Positions 35,236 to 44,957 are shown, counted from the first letter of the stretch. The stretch is 64,000 nt of DNA from Paraburkholderia acidisoli (GCF_009789675.1 NZ_CP046915.1:1364001-1428000); one strand, 5' to 3'. Numbers and translations: made by a program. The notes: generated from the letters alone by a model not told the origin.

Positions 35236-36869
35236 GCCGTTCTTTCCCCGCGCGGCTTACTGCGCTGTGCGCCGCCTTCGCGCTGAGCGCAGCAGCGTGC
35301 GCATCGGCCGCCGCCGCGCTGCCGTCCCACGCCCCCGTGCAGCACGTGCTGCTGGTGAGCGTCGATGGCCTGCACGCCAACGATCTCGCGCGCTACGTCG
35401 CGGCGCATCCCGCCAGCGCGCTGGCGCAACTGGCCGCGCAAGGCATCGACTACACGAACGCGCACACCGTCTCGCCCGCCGACTCGTTCCCGGGCCTGCT
35501 CGCGCTCGTGACGGGCGGCACGCCCGCCGCGACCGGCGTGTATTACGACGACTCGTACGACCGCGCACTGGCGCCGCCCGGCAGCGCCTGCCGCCGCACC
35601 GGCGCGCGCGTGCGCTTCGACGAATCGCTCGACAAGGACGACGGCCACGGCCACACCGTGCTCGACGCCGCGAAGCTGCCGCGCGACCCCCGGCACGGCT
35701 GCGCGCCGGTGTATCCGCATGACTACTTGCGCGTGAACACGGCGTTCGAGGCGGTGCGCGACGCGGGCGGCTACACCGCGTGGACCGACAAGCATCCCAC
35801 CTACGAGCTGATCGAAGGGCCTTCGGGGCACGGCGTGGACGACCTGTTCCTGCCCGAGATCGGCGGCAATTACGAAGGGCTCAACAAGGGCTTGAGCACG
35901 CCGCGAGGCCCCACCGGAGGACCGGAGCGGGCGAGCGCGCAGACGCACGAAATCACGGGCTCGCTCGCGCGCACCGAAGCCTACGACGACACGAAAGCGC
36001 GCGCCGTCATCAACGAGATCGACGGCCGCACGCACGCGGGCGACGCCGCCGCCGCGGTGCCGAACCTGTTCGGCCTGAACCTGCAGTCGGTCAACGTCGC
36101 GCAAAAGCTCTACGGCTACCGCGACGCCGAAGGCGCGCTGACGCCGGGTCTCGACGACGCCATCGGCCATATCGACGCGCTGCTGGGCAGCTTCGTGGCC
36201 GAACTGGATCGCCAGCACCTGCGCGACGACACGCTCGTGATCGTCACGGCCAAGCACGGCAACGGGCCAATCGATCCCGCGCGGCTGCGCAAGATCGACG
36301 AGGCGCGGCTCGTCCGCGCGATCGACCAGGCGGCGCCCGGACAGCTCGCGCAACTCACGACCGACCACGGCGCGCTCGTGTGGCTGCGCGACGCCCGCGC
36401 GACGGAACGCGTGGCGGCCGCGTTGCGCGCCCGGTCCGACACGCTCGGCATTGCCGACGTATTGAGCGGCGAACCCCTCGCGTTGCGCTTTCCGTCTCCC
36501 GAGCGCGACAGCCGCACGCCCGACCTCGTGATCGTCTCGCGCGACGGCGTGATCTACGCGCGGCCGAACGACGGCAAGCTCGCCGAGCACGGCGGCTTTC
36601 ACGACGACGACACCCACGTGGCGCTGCTCGTCGCTTCGCCAAAGCTGGCCGGCGCGGGGCGCAGCGTGAGCTGGCCCGTCTCGACCACCCAGGTCGCGCC
36701 CACGCTGCTCGCCGCGCTCGGCCTGCCGCCGGACGCGCTGCAAGCGGTCAGGCTCGAAGGCACCGCCGTGCTGCCCGATCTCGACTGGCCGGCGGCGAAT
36801 GCGCCCGCCCGGGCCGCACAAGCCGCACAAGCCCTGCACGTCGCGCCCGCCGCACCCGCCGCGCACTGA
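35232..36869 (+). CDS. Type I phosphodiesterase/alkaline phosphatase-superfamily protein
   Basis: A 545-residue secreted enzyme with a signal peptide (ARLTALCAAFALSAAACASA). It belongs to the nucleotide pyrophosphatase/phosphodiesterase fold. Metal and active-site landmarks are LLVSVDGLHANDL (first Asp), SPADSFPGLLALVTGG (nucleophile probably Ser in DSFPG), DDAIGHIDALLG, VIVTAKHGNGPID and EHGGFHDDDTH (metal His). It would hydrolyse a phosphodiester or phosphomonoester in the periplasm. Translational coupling to tonB suggests its product or substrate enters through the TonB receptor of this locus. The substrate is unknown. Confidence 0.85.
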   Translation: MSRSFPARLTALCAAFALSAAACASAAAALPSHAPVQHVLLVSVDGLHANDLARYVAAHPASALAQLAAQGIDYTNAHTVSPADSFPGLLALVTGGTPAATGVYYDDSYDRALAPPGSACRRTGARVRFDESLDKDDGHGHTVLDAAKLPRDPRHGCAPVYPHDYLRVNTAFEAVRDAGGYTAWTDKHPTYELIEGPSGHGVDDLFLPEIGGNYEGLNKGLSTPRGPTGGPERASAQTHEITGSLARTEAYDDTKARAVINEIDGRTHAGDAAAAVPNLFGLNLQSVNVAQKLYGYRDAEGALTPGLDDAIGHIDALLGSFVAELDRQHLRDDTLVIVTAKHGNGPIDPARLRKIDEARLVRAIDQAAPGQLAQLTTDHGALVWLRDARATERVAAALRARSDTLGIADVLSGEPLALRFPSPERDSRTPDLVIVSRDGVIYARPNDGKLAEHGGFHDDDTHVALLVASPKLAGAGRSVSWPVSTTQVAPTLLAALGLPPDALQAVRLEGTAVLPDLDWPAANAPARAAQAAQALHVAPAAPAAH

Positions 36870-36900
36870 GGCCGACGCAACGAACCGCCGCACAAAAGCC

Positions 36901-37626
36901 ATGACGCCGATGTCTTGCCAACCCGCCAGCCGTTTTCGCATTCTCGTCGTCGAGGACGACCCCGGCGCGAGCCTGGAAGTGCGCGCCGCGCTCGAAGACC
37001 ACGGCTTCGAGGTGGAGTGCGTGCCCACCGGCTTCGAGGGGCTGCTGCGCGCGACCAACGGCGAGTTCGACGCCGTCGTGCTGGATCGCATGCTGCCGGA
37101 TCTCGACGGTCTCTCGATCCTCGCGACGCTGCGCAATATCGGCAAACGTACTCCCGTGCTGATCCTGAGCGCGCTCGACGCCGTGGACGAACGCATTCGC
37201 GGCTTGCGCGCGGGCGGCGACGACTATCTCGTCAAGCCGTTCGACGGGCTGGAACTCATTGCGCGGCTCAATGCGCAACTGCGGCGCAGCGGCGCCGCCG
37301 CGAACGGCGCGCGCGGCGAGGCGGTGCTGCGCATCGGCGACCTCACGCTCGACACGCGCACGCGCGCGGTCGAGCGCGCGGGCGAAACCGTCGATCTCAA
37401 ACCGCGCGAATACAGCCTGCTCGAATTCCTGATGCGGCACGCGGGCGAGATCGTCACCCGCACGATGCTGCTCGAATCGGTCTGGAACTACCACTTCAAC
37501 TCGCCGACCAACGCCATCGACATGCACGTGAGCAATCTGCGGCGCAAATTGAGTCTGGGCGGGCGGCTCTCGCCGCTGATCGTCACGGTTCGCAACTCGG
37601 GGTATCTGATCCATGCGTGCCCGTAA
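36901..37626 (+). CDS. OmpR-family response regulator
   Basis: A 241-residue regulator. The receiver covers about 12-125 (ILVVEDD at 14-20, phospho-acceptor D62 in VVLDRMLP, LILSALD and LVKPFDG). The winged-helix domain covers about 140-238 (LKPREYSLLEFLMRHAG, SNLRRKLS, VTVRNSGYLI). It starts 31 bp after the phosphodiesterase stop on the same strand and overlaps the kinase gene by 14 bp, so it forms a two-component pair with it. The pair is well placed to control the receptor-ExbBD-TonB-phosphodiesterase unit. Confidence 0.92.
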   Translation: MTPMSCQPASRFRILVVEDDPGASLEVRAALEDHGFEVECVPTGFEGLLRATNGEFDAVVLDRMLPDLDGLSILATLRNIGKRTPVLILSALDAVDERIRGLRAGGDDYLVKPFDGLELIARLNAQLRRSGAAANGARGEAVLRIGDLTLDTRTRAVERAGETVDLKPREYSLLEFLMRHAGEIVTRTMLLESVWNYHFNSPTNAIDMHVSNLRRKLSLGGRLSPLIVTVRNSGYLIHACP

Positions 37627-38983
37627 CTGGCGGCCGCGTCTGGGCGGCGTGGGCTGGCTGCTCCTTGTGTTCGCGGGTTCCGCATGCGTGCTGTTCGCGT
37701 TGCTCTACTGGCTCACGAGCGGCTATCTGCTGCACGAAGTGGACGAGCGCCTGCGCGGCGAGTTCGCCGAGTTCCACTCGCTCGACCGCGAGAAGGCCAT
37801 CGCCACGATCGACGCGCTGAGCCGTCGCGACATCGCGGCCACGCGCCCGTATGGCGTGTTCGAGGCGAACGGCACGCGGCTCGCGGGCAACGTTTCCGTG
37901 CTCTCGCACGAACACGACCGCACGCCGTTCGAATACACGGAAACCTTGCATGACGGCAACCCGCCGCGCGTCGCGCATTATCGCGGGATCGTGATCCCCA
38001 CCCGCTCGGGTCTGCGCATCGTCGTGGGTCATTCCATCGACGAAATCCGCCGCTTCGACGCCACGCTGCTCAAGACGCTCGGCGCGGGCGTCGCGCTCGC
38101 CAGCCTGCTCGCGTTCGCGTGCGGCGCCGCGTTGCATCGCCTCTCGAACCGCCGCATCGCGGCGCTCGGCGAAACGGCGCGCGAGATCATGGCGGGCAAG
38201 CTCAACCGCCGCCTGCCCTTGCGCGGAACGAGCGACGATCTCGACCGTCTCGCCGTCATCGTCAACACCATGCTGGACGAGATCGAGCGCCTCGTCGACG
38301 AGGTACGCGGCGTTTGCGCGGGCGTCGCGCACGACCTGCGCACGCCCATGACTTCGCTGCGCGCGGGGCTCGAACGCGCGCGGCGGCGCGGCGGCGGTAC
38401 GGGCCCGCTCGAACAGGCGATCAACGTGGCAATGGGTCAGGCCGACATCGTGCTCAACCGCTTCAGCGCGCTGCTGCGCATCGCCGAGATCGAATCGGGC
38501 AGCCGCCGCGCGAGCTTTCGCGCGGTGTCGCTCGACGCGGTGCTGCGCGACGTGGTCGAACTCTACGAGCCGCTGGCCGAGCACAACGCGCTCGCGCTCC
38601 GTCTGGCCAGCGGGCCGCCCATTTACGTGAGCGGCGACGTGGATCTGCTGTTCGGCGCGATCGACAATCTGCTCGACAACGCGCTCAAGTTCACGCCGGC
38701 CGGCGGCGCGGTCACCGTGAGCGCGACGCTCGACGGCGGCCGCCCGCTGCTCGTGGTGGCCGACAGCGGGCCCGGCATCGCGCCAGCCGAGCGCGGCGCC
38801 GTGCTGCGCATGTTCTACCGCGGCCGGTCGTTCGAACACTCCACGCCGGGTCACGGCCTCGGCCTGAGTCTCGTTGCGGCGATCGCGCGCGTGCACGACG
38901 CGACGCTCGAGATTCTCGACAACGCGCCGGGCTGCCGCCTGCACATGCGCTTCGAGCGCGGTCTCGAAGCGCCGCCGGTTTAG
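37613..38983 (+). CDS. Sensor histidine kinase
   Basis: A 456-residue membrane kinase. Membrane helices lie at about 14-34 and 155-172, flanking a periplasmic domain of about 120 residues (ATRPYGVFEANGTRLAG, PFEYTETLHDG). A HAMP-like segment follows, then the phospho-acceptor H240 in CAGVAHDLRTPMTSLR. The ATPase core shows NLLDNALKFTPAGG, VADSGPGIAP and GHGLGLSLVAAI. It overlaps the regulator gene. The signal it senses is unknown; phosphate or phosphoester availability would suit the context but is inferred. Confidence 0.92.
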   Translation: MRARNWRPRLGGVGWLLLVFAGSACVLFALLYWLTSGYLLHEVDERLRGEFAEFHSLDREKAIATIDALSRRDIAATRPYGVFEANGTRLAGNVSVLSHEHDRTPFEYTETLHDGNPPRVAHYRGIVIPTRSGLRIVVGHSIDEIRRFDATLLKTLGAGVALASLLAFACGAALHRLSNRRIAALGETAREIMAGKLNRRLPLRGTSDDLDRLAVIVNTMLDEIERLVDEVRGVCAGVAHDLRTPMTSLRAGLERARRRGGGTGPLEQAINVAMGQADIVLNRFSALLRIAEIESGSRRASFRAVSLDAVLRDVVELYEPLAEHNALALRLASGPPIYVSGDVDLLFGAIDNLLDNALKFTPAGGAVTVSATLDGGRPLLVVADSGPGIAPAERGAVLRMFYRGRSFEHSTPGHGLGLSLVAAIARVHDATLEILDNAPGCRLHMRFERGLEAPPV

Positions 38984-39010
38984 GGCGGCGCCCGGGCCGG
39001 ATCGCGCGGC

Positions 39011-42000
39011 TCAACCCGCGAGATCGGCGGCGTGCGGGGGCGCGCGTCGGGAACGCGTCAGCCGATGAAACGCGAGATACACCACCGGCGTCGTGAACAG
39101 CGTGAGCAACTGCGACACCGCCAGCCCGCCCACGATCGAGATGCCGAGCGGCACGCGCAACTCCGCGCCCGCGCCGTAACCGAGCGCGAGCGGCAGCGCG
39201 CCGAACATCGCCGCGAGCGTGGTCATCATGATCGGGCGAAAGCGCAGCACACACGCCTCGCGAATCGCGTCGCGCGGGCGCATGCCCTGCTCGCGTTCGG
39301 CCGCCAGCGCGAAATCGATCATCATGATCGCGTTCTTCTTGACGATGCCGATCAGCAGAATGATGCCGATCATGCCCATGATCGACAGATCCTGGCCGCA
39401 CAGCATCAACGCGAGCAGCGCGCCCAGGCCCGCCGAAGGCAGCGTGGAGATGATCGTGAGCGGATGAATCGGGCTTTCGTACAGCACGCCGAGCACGAGG
39501 TACACCACCACGAGCGCCGCCGCGATCAGATACGGTTCGCTCGCGAGCGACGCCTGGAACGCCTGCGCCGTGCCCTGGAATGTGCCCGTGAGCGTGGATG
39601 GCATGCCCGCCGCCGCCTCGGCGCGATGAATCGCGGTCACCGCATTGCCGAGCGACTGGCCCGGCGCGAGATTGAACGTGATCGTCACCGCCGGGAACAG
39701 GCCTTGATGATTCACCGCGATGGGCGCGACCGCGTCTTCCACGTGCGCGAGCACGCTGAGCGGCACGAGCGCCTGGGTGAGCGGCGAGCGCACGTAGAGA
39801 TGCGCGAGCGAATCGGTCGTCATGCGAAAGCGCGAGCCGACTTCCTCGATAACGTGGTACTGGTTCAGTTGCGTGAACATCGTGGCGATCTGGCGCTGGC
39901 CGAACGCGTCGTAGAGCGTGTCGTCGATCATCTGCGCGGTGATGCCGAAACGCGCGGCGGTATCGCGGTCGATCACGAGCGTCGCGCTCGTCGCCGAGGC
40001 CTGCAAGTCCGAGGACACATCGGCGAGTTGCGGCAGCTTCGACAAGCGCTGCGTGAGCGTGCGCGCCCACTGCGACAACTCGGCCACGTTCGGGTCCTGC
40101 AACGTGTACTGATACTGCGCCGCGCTCATGCGCCCGCCCACCTGGATGTCCTGGCGCACCTGCATCGAGAGCGCGGCCCCGGCAACGGCCGGCGCGGTAC
40201 GCGTGCGCAGGCGCGCGAGCACGGCGGCCGCGCTGGCGCTGCGCTGCCCGAACGGCTTCAGGTTGATCATCATGTGGCCCTGGCTGATGGTCGGCGTGGG
40301 ACCGGTCCAGTAGTACACGTTGTCGACGGCCGGATCGGCCATGACGATGTCGCCGATACGTTGCATCTTCGTGGCCATCGCCGCGGGCGAGATGTCGGGC
40401 GCCGCCTGGATCAGGCCGATGATCAGCCCCGAATCCTCCTGCGGGAAAAAGCCCTTGGGGATGGCGTAGAACAGCGCGCCCGTCGCGGCCACCGTCAACG
40501 CCATGACCGCGAGCAGCGCGCGCTGGCGCGCGAGCGCCCAGTCGAGCGCGCGCTCGTAGTGCCGCTCCGTCCACAGGAACACGCGCTCCAGACGCTGTTC
40601 GACGCGGCGCAGGCGCGACGGCTTCGCGTTGGCGGCATGATCGAGCGGACGAATCAGCCAGCCGCACAGCATGGGCGTGATCAGCAGCGAAACGATCGCG
40701 GATACCACGATGGCGACGCTCACCGTCACCGCGAATTCGCGAAACAGCCGCCCGACGATACCGCCCATCAGCAGGATGGGAATGAACACGGCGATCAGCG
40801 AGATCGTCATGGAGACGATCGTGAAGCGCACTTCCATCACGCCCGCGAGCGCCGCGCGCATGGGCGCCACGCCGCGCTCCACGTGCCGCATGACGTTCTC
40901 GATCACCACGATCGCGTCGTCGACGACAAAACCGACCGCGATCGTGAGCCCCATGAGCGAGAGATTGTCGAGACTGTAGCCGAGCACGTCCATCACGCCG
41001 AAGGTGCCGACGATCGACAGCGGGATCGTCAGGCTCGGGATCACGGTCGCCCGCACGTTGCGCAGGAACGCGAAGATCACCATGACCACGAGCGCCACCG
41101 TGAGCATGAGCGTGAACTGCACGTCGCGCACCGCGGCGTCGATCGTCTGCGTGCGGTCGCCGACGATACTCACGTGCACGGAAGCGGGCAACCCGGCTTC
41201 GAGCGCGGGCAGACGCGCCTCGATATTGCGGATGGTTTGCACGACGTTGTAACCGGGCTGCTTGTGGATGTCGAGCACGATACCGCGCTGCTTTTGCAGC
41301 CACGCCGTCTGGAACAAGTCCTCGGGCGCGCTCACCACGGTGCCGAGATCGCCGATACGCACCGCCGCGCCGTTCTTGTAGGCGACCACGAGCGACGCAT
41401 ACTGCCGCGCCGCCGTGAGTTGATCGGTCGCGTTCAGGATCACGGTGCGCGCGGGGCCGTTGAGCGTGCCCTTGGGCGCGTTGACCGTCTGCACGCCCAC
41501 GATCGAGCGCACGTCCTCCAGCGTGATGCCGCGCGCCGCGAGCTTGTCGGGGTCGAGCTGCACGCGCAAGGCGGGACGCTGCTGCCCATGAAAGTCGACG
41601 AGACCGACGCCCGGCATCTGCGAGATCTGCTGCGCGAGGAAGTCTTCGGCATAGCTGTCGAGTTGCGTGAGCGGCACCGTGGGCGACGTCAGCGCGATCG
41701 ACATGATCGTGAAATCGGCGGGATTGGTTTTCTCGTAGGTGGGCGGATTCGGCAGATTCTTCGGCAGCGTGCCGCCCGCCGCGTTGATCGCGGTCTGCAC
41801 GTCTTGCGCGGCGCCGTTGATGTCGCGCGACAGGTCGAACTGGATCGCGATGCTGGTGAGCCCGAGCGAACTCGACGAGGTCATCTGCGTGACGCCCGAG
41901 ATGTTCGAGAGCTGGCGTTCGAGCGGCGTGGCCACCGAGGTCGCCATGGTTTCCGCGCTCGCGCCCGGCAGGACGGCGCGCACCTGGATGGTGGGAAAAT

Positions 42001-42121
42001 CCACTTGCGGCAGCGGCGCGACCGGCAACCTGAAGTACGCGACGAGCCCCACGAGCACGATGGCGATGGCGAGAAAGGAGGTCGCGACGCGACGCTGAAT
42101 GAGCAGTGCGATCAGGTTCAT
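39011..42121 (-). CDS. RND efflux permease, MdtB/MdtC-like (HAE1 family)
   Basis: A 1036-residue inner-membrane pump subunit. The N-terminal helix (IALLIQRRVATSFLAIAIVL) is followed by the porter motif LPVAPLPQVDFPTIQV. The proton-relay pair is in helix 4 (TIAVGFVVDDAIVVIENVMRH). Later landmarks are FAVTVSVAIVVSAIVSLLITPM and SAGLGALLALMLCGQDLSIMGMIGIILLIGIVKKNA shown here as two adjoining segments. It exports drugs or other amphipathic compounds by proton antiport. ATG at 42121 overlaps the adaptor's stop by one base; a GTG at 42124 gives one more residue. It is the last gene of the run OMP, adaptor, permease. Confidence 0.93.
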   Translation of the reverse strand: MNLIALLIQRRVATSFLAIAIVLVGLVAYFRLPVAPLPQVDFPTIQVRAVLPGASAETMATSVATPLERQLSNISGVTQMTSSSSLGLTSIAIQFDLSRDINGAAQDVQTAINAAGGTLPKNLPNPPTYEKTNPADFTIMSIALTSPTVPLTQLDSYAEDFLAQQISQMPGVGLVDFHGQQRPALRVQLDPDKLAARGITLEDVRSIVGVQTVNAPKGTLNGPARTVILNATDQLTAARQYASLVVAYKNGAAVRIGDLGTVVSAPEDLFQTAWLQKQRGIVLDIHKQPGYNVVQTIRNIEARLPALEAGLPASVHVSIVGDRTQTIDAAVRDVQFTLMLTVALVVMVIFAFLRNVRATVIPSLTIPLSIVGTFGVMDVLGYSLDNLSLMGLTIAVGFVVDDAIVVIENVMRHVERGVAPMRAALAGVMEVRFTIVSMTISLIAVFIPILLMGGIVGRLFREFAVTVSVAIVVSAIVSLLITPMLCGWLIRPLDHAANAKPSRLRRVEQRLERVFLWTERHYERALDWALARQRALLAVMALTVAATGALFYAIPKGFFPQEDSGLIIGLIQAAPDISPAAMATKMQRIGDIVMADPAVDNVYYWTGPTPTISQGHMMINLKPFGQRSASAAAVLARLRTRTAPAVAGAALSMQVRQDIQVGGRMSAAQYQYTLQDPNVAELSQWARTLTQRLSKLPQLADVSSDLQASATSATLVIDRDTAARFGITAQMIDDTLYDAFGQRQIATMFTQLNQYHVIEEVGSRFRMTTDSLAHLYVRSPLTQALVPLSVLAHVEDAVAPIAVNHQGLFPAVTITFNLAPGQSLGNAVTAIHRAEAAAGMPSTLTGTFQGTAQAFQASLASEPYLIAAALVVVYLVLGVLYESPIHPLTIISTLPSAGLGALLALMLCGQDLSIMGMIGIILLIGIVKKNAIMMIDFALAAEREQGMRPRDAIREACVLRFRPIMMTTLAAMFGALPLALGYGAGAELRVPLGISIVGGLAVSQLLTLFTTPVVYLAFHRLTRSRRAPPHAADLAG

Positions 42122-43326
42122 CACGGCAGGTCCGTGCTGACGGTAGCGGACGCCACGGCCGCGGCCTGCGCGCTTTGCCGCGTGAGCGCCACGCGCGCGC
42201 CCGGATTCAGGCGGCTCTGACCGTCGAACACGACGGTTTCGCCCGCCTTCAGGCCGCTCGCGATCGCGGTCATGCCGCCCGCGCTCACGCCGCTTTTGAC
42301 CGGCCGCAGCGCGACCGTCCCATCAGGCGCGACAACATACAACTGGTCGCCGTCCTGCGTGTGCATGATCGCGTTCGCGGGCACCGCCACCTGATTCGCC
42401 TCGGTGCGCAGCAGCACGCTCGCGTTGACGAACTGCCCCGGCCACAAGGCGCGGTCGGCGTTGCCGAAGCGCGCCTTGAGCAGCACCTGGCCGTTGGCGG
42501 CGTCCACACGACTGTCGATGAAGCGCAGCGTGCCGTGGGCAATGGCCGCGCCGCCCGCCTGCGGCGTCACGTCCACCGCCACGGCCGCGCGCTGCTGCCC
42601 CGCCAGCAGCGCGGGCAGCACGTCTTGCGGCACGGAGAACTGCACGTCGATCGGCGCCATCTGCGTGACGGTGACGATGCCGGTCGCGTCGGTGGGATGC
42701 ACGATCGCGCCGAGACTGGCCTCGCGCGCGCCGGTGCGGCCGTCGAACGGCGCGACGAGCGTGGTGAAGCCCAGTTGCAGACGGTCGCTCTGCACCAGCG
42801 CGCGGTCGGCCGCCACGGCCGCCTGGCTTTCGTCGACTTTGGCGCGCGCCGCATCGACCGCCTGCTGCGTGGCCGCGCCGATGGGCGCGAGCTTCACGTA
42901 GCGCTGCAAGTCGAGCTGCGCGTTCCGCAACGTCGCGGCGTCCTTGCCTAGCGTGGCGCTGGCCTGGTCGAGCTGCGCCTTGAGCGGTCCCTGATCGAGC
43001 TGTGCGAGCATCTGCCCCGCCTTCACGTCCTGGCCTTCGGTGAACGCGATGCGCGCCAGTTGTCCGTCCACCCGCACCTTGACGTCGGTGACGTTGACGG
43101 GCTGCACGCTGCCCACGGCCTGCACGCGCACCGGGAAGTCGCGCTGCACGGCTTGCCCGGCGTTCACGGGCACGGCGGCGGCGGGCGCAGGCGCGGCCGC
43201 ATGCGGCCAGCAGCGCCACACCAGCAGCGCGCCGATCACTAGCACGCCGCCCGCGATCCCGGCGGCGCGATGCCGCTTGCGGCGCGCCGCGAGACGCGTG
43301 TTCACGGCTTCTGATACCTGATTCAT
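42121..43326 (-). CDS. RND efflux periplasmic adaptor, MdtA-like
   Basis: A 401-residue membrane-fusion protein. One N-terminal anchor helix (about 22-42: AAGIAGGVLVIGALLVWRC) is followed by biotinyl-lipoyl half motifs (VKVRVDGQLARIAFTEGQDV; LVAPFDGRTGAREASLGAIV), a helical hairpin (about 115-165), and a beta-barrel domain (VDVTPQAGGAAIAHGTLRFID). It links the permease with the outer-membrane channel in the periplasm. ATGA overlaps join it to the channel gene upstream and the permease gene downstream, so all three are translated as one unit. Confidence 0.92.
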   Translation of the reverse strand: MNQVSEAVNTRLAARRKRHRAAGIAGGVLVIGALLVWRCWPHAAAPAPAAAVPVNAGQAVQRDFPVRVQAVGSVQPVNVTDVKVRVDGQLARIAFTEGQDVKAGQMLAQLDQGPLKAQLDQASATLGKDAATLRNAQLDLQRYVKLAPIGAATQQAVDAARAKVDESQAAVAADRALVQSDRLQLGFTTLVAPFDGRTGAREASLGAIVHPTDATGIVTVTQMAPIDVQFSVPQDVLPALLAGQQRAAVAVDVTPQAGGAAIAHGTLRFIDSRVDAANGQVLLKARFGNADRALWPGQFVNASVLLRTEANQVAVPANAIMHTQDGDQLYVVAPDGTVALRPVKSGVSAGGMTAIASGLKAGETVVFDGQSRLNPGARVALTRQSAQAAAVASATVSTDLP

Positions 43327-44957
43327 CGTGCGAGCGGTTCCGTAAAACGAGGCGAGGCCCCGGAGGCAAGTTCGGACGATGGCGCGAGCGGCGCGTCCTT
43401 CGTGTTCTGGGCGCTCGTCTCGTTCTCGGCGCCTTTTACGTTCTGCGGATTAGGCGGGTTCTGCGAGTCCTGCGGGTTCTGCGCGAGACAGCCGTTCGAG
43501 ACGCAGCCGCCGCCGAACGCGCGAAAGAGACCGACCGACGCTTGCAGCCGCGCGAGATGCGCCTGGACGAGCGCGTCCTCGGACTGATAGCGCGTGCGCT
43601 GCGCATCGAGCACGGTGAGAAAGTCGACCGTACCGGCGCCGTAGGACGCCTGCGCAAGCCCCGCTGCTTTGGCGGCGGCCTCGGCGGCCTGCGCCTCGGA
43701 GGCTTCGGCGAGAGCCTGCTGCGCGGACGCGCTCAATGCGTCCTCGACGTCCTGCAAGGCGGTCAGCACCGTTTGCCGATAGCCCGCCGCGGCCTCGCGC
43801 ACGAGCGCCTCGTTTATCGCCAGCTGGCCGCTCAATGCACCGCCCTCGAACAGCGGCGCGCTCAGCGAAGCCGCGACATAGCCAAGCGGATTGGCCAGGA
43901 AATGCGCGAGCGAGGGACTGCCGAAGCCGCCGTCGGCGGTCAGCGCGAGATTGGGCAAAAAGGCCGCGCGCGCCGCGCCAATATCGAAGTTCGCCGCCTT
44001 GAGCCGCGCTTCCTGCGCGCGAATGTCGGGACGCATATCGAGCAGCGCGGCGGGCAGGTTCGCCCGCGCCTGCGGCACCGCGATCGACTCGATCGGCGTG
44101 GTTGCCGTGCCCGGCGTGGCCGCCGTTCCGGGCGGCTCGCCCAGCAAGGTCGCGAGCAGGTGCGCGTTTTGATCCTGCTGCGTTTGCAGGACCGGCACCG
44201 CCGCCTCGAACGTGGCCAGCGCATTGCGCTGTTGCTGGACCTGCAATTCCGTCGCGACGCCCGCCGCCTGCTGGGCGACGAGCAACGCGAGCAGTTGCCG
44301 CGCGTCGTCCGCCACGGATTGGGCGAGCGCCACGCGGCGGCGCAGCGACTGCAACTGAAAATACGTGTCGACGACGGAGGCCGTGAGCGTGAGCGCCGCC
44401 GTATCGCGATCGAACGCGGAGGCCTCGGCCCGCATGGCGGCCGAATCCGCATTCGCGCGATGCAGCCCCCAGAAGTCGATCTCGTAGCTCGCCTGCGCGA
44501 ACAGCGACTGCTTGTGCGCACTCGAATTGCTGGTCGGGCTGTGGCCGCGATCGACGCTGCCGTTGAGCGTGAGCGCGGGCAGCAAGGGCGCACCGGCCAC
44601 GCGGGCGTTCGCGCGCGCGGCGTCCACGGTCGCCACGGCCTGCGCCAGCGTGAAGTTGTGGGCGAGCGCGCGGACCACGAGCGTGTCGAGCGCCGGGTCG
44701 CCATAGGCACGCCACCATTGGCTTTCGACCGGCACCGTCGCCGAAAGCGCCGTGCCAGCGGGCGCCGTGCCAGCGGGCCTCTTGCTGTCGGGCGCGGGCC
44801 ATTGCGCGGGCAGCGGCACCGCCGGGCGTTGCCACGCGGGAACGAACGAACAAGCCGCGAGCGAGCCGGCTATCGACAACGTCACGAACAACGTCACGGA
44901 TAACTTCGCGAACAACTTCGCGGATAACTTCGCGGCCAGAGCGAACCAGCGCGCCAT
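43323..44957 (-). CDS. RND efflux outer-membrane lipoprotein, NodT family
   Basis: A 544-residue TolC-like channel. The signal region ends in a lipobox SLAACS. Two OEP repeats follow: DTLVVRALAHNFTLAQAVATV, NGSVDRGHSP, SYEIDFWGLHRANADSAAM, and in the second half LLDMRPDIRAQEARLKAAN and GGFGSPSLAHFLANP. The Met at 44957 was preferred because it gives a compact lipoprotein signal and leaves room for the promoter box at 45042-45058; an ATG at 45026 would add 23 residues. The hydrophobic core of the signal peptide is encoded by a 12-bp tandem repeat. It heads the operon. Confidence 0.85.
   Translation of the reverse strand: MARWFALAAKLSAKLFAKLSVTLFVTLSIAGSLAACSFVPAWQRPAVPLPAQWPAPDSKRPAGTAPAGTALSATVPVESQWWRAYGDPALDTLVVRALAHNFTLAQAVATVDAARANARVAGAPLLPALTLNGSVDRGHSPTSNSSAHKQSLFAQASYEIDFWGLHRANADSAAMRAEASAFDRDTAALTLTASVVDTYFQLQSLRRRVALAQSVADDARQLLALLVAQQAAGVATELQVQQQRNALATFEAAVPVLQTQQDQNAHLLATLLGEPPGTAATPGTATTPIESIAVPQARANLPAALLDMRPDIRAQEARLKAANFDIGAARAAFLPNLALTADGGFGSPSLAHFLANPLGYVAASLSAPLFEGGALSGQLAINEALVREAAAGYRQTVLTALQDVEDALSASAQQALAEASEAQAAEAAAKAAGLAQASYGAGTVDFLTVLDAQRTRYQSEDALVQAHLARLQASVGLFRAFGGGCVSNGCLAQNPQDSQNPPNPQNVKGAENETSAQNTKDAPLAPSSELASGASPRFTEPLAR
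44881..44940. repeat. 12-bp tandem repeat encoding a signal-peptide core
   Basis: Five 12-base units alternate between the forms (G/T)TC(A/G)CGAACAAC and (G/T)TC(A/G)CGGATAAC, the last unit diverging. Read on the minus strand they encode a run alternating K/T-L with F/S-A/V in the signal peptide of the NodT-type lipoprotein. Because each unit is 12 bp, copy-number changes would stay in frame and alter only signal-peptide length. Confidence 0.75.

Noticed and set aside
39032..42220. A very long open frame on the plus strand opposite the MdtB-like permease gene
   Set aside because: The frame encodes mostly Arg, His, Asp and Glu with no domain pattern, as expected for the antisense of a GC-rich gene; the minus strand has a complete RND permease.
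44881..44940. 12-bp repeat as an iteron-type replication origin
   Set aside because: The repeat lies inside a coding signal peptide, is not AT-flanked and no replication gene is near.
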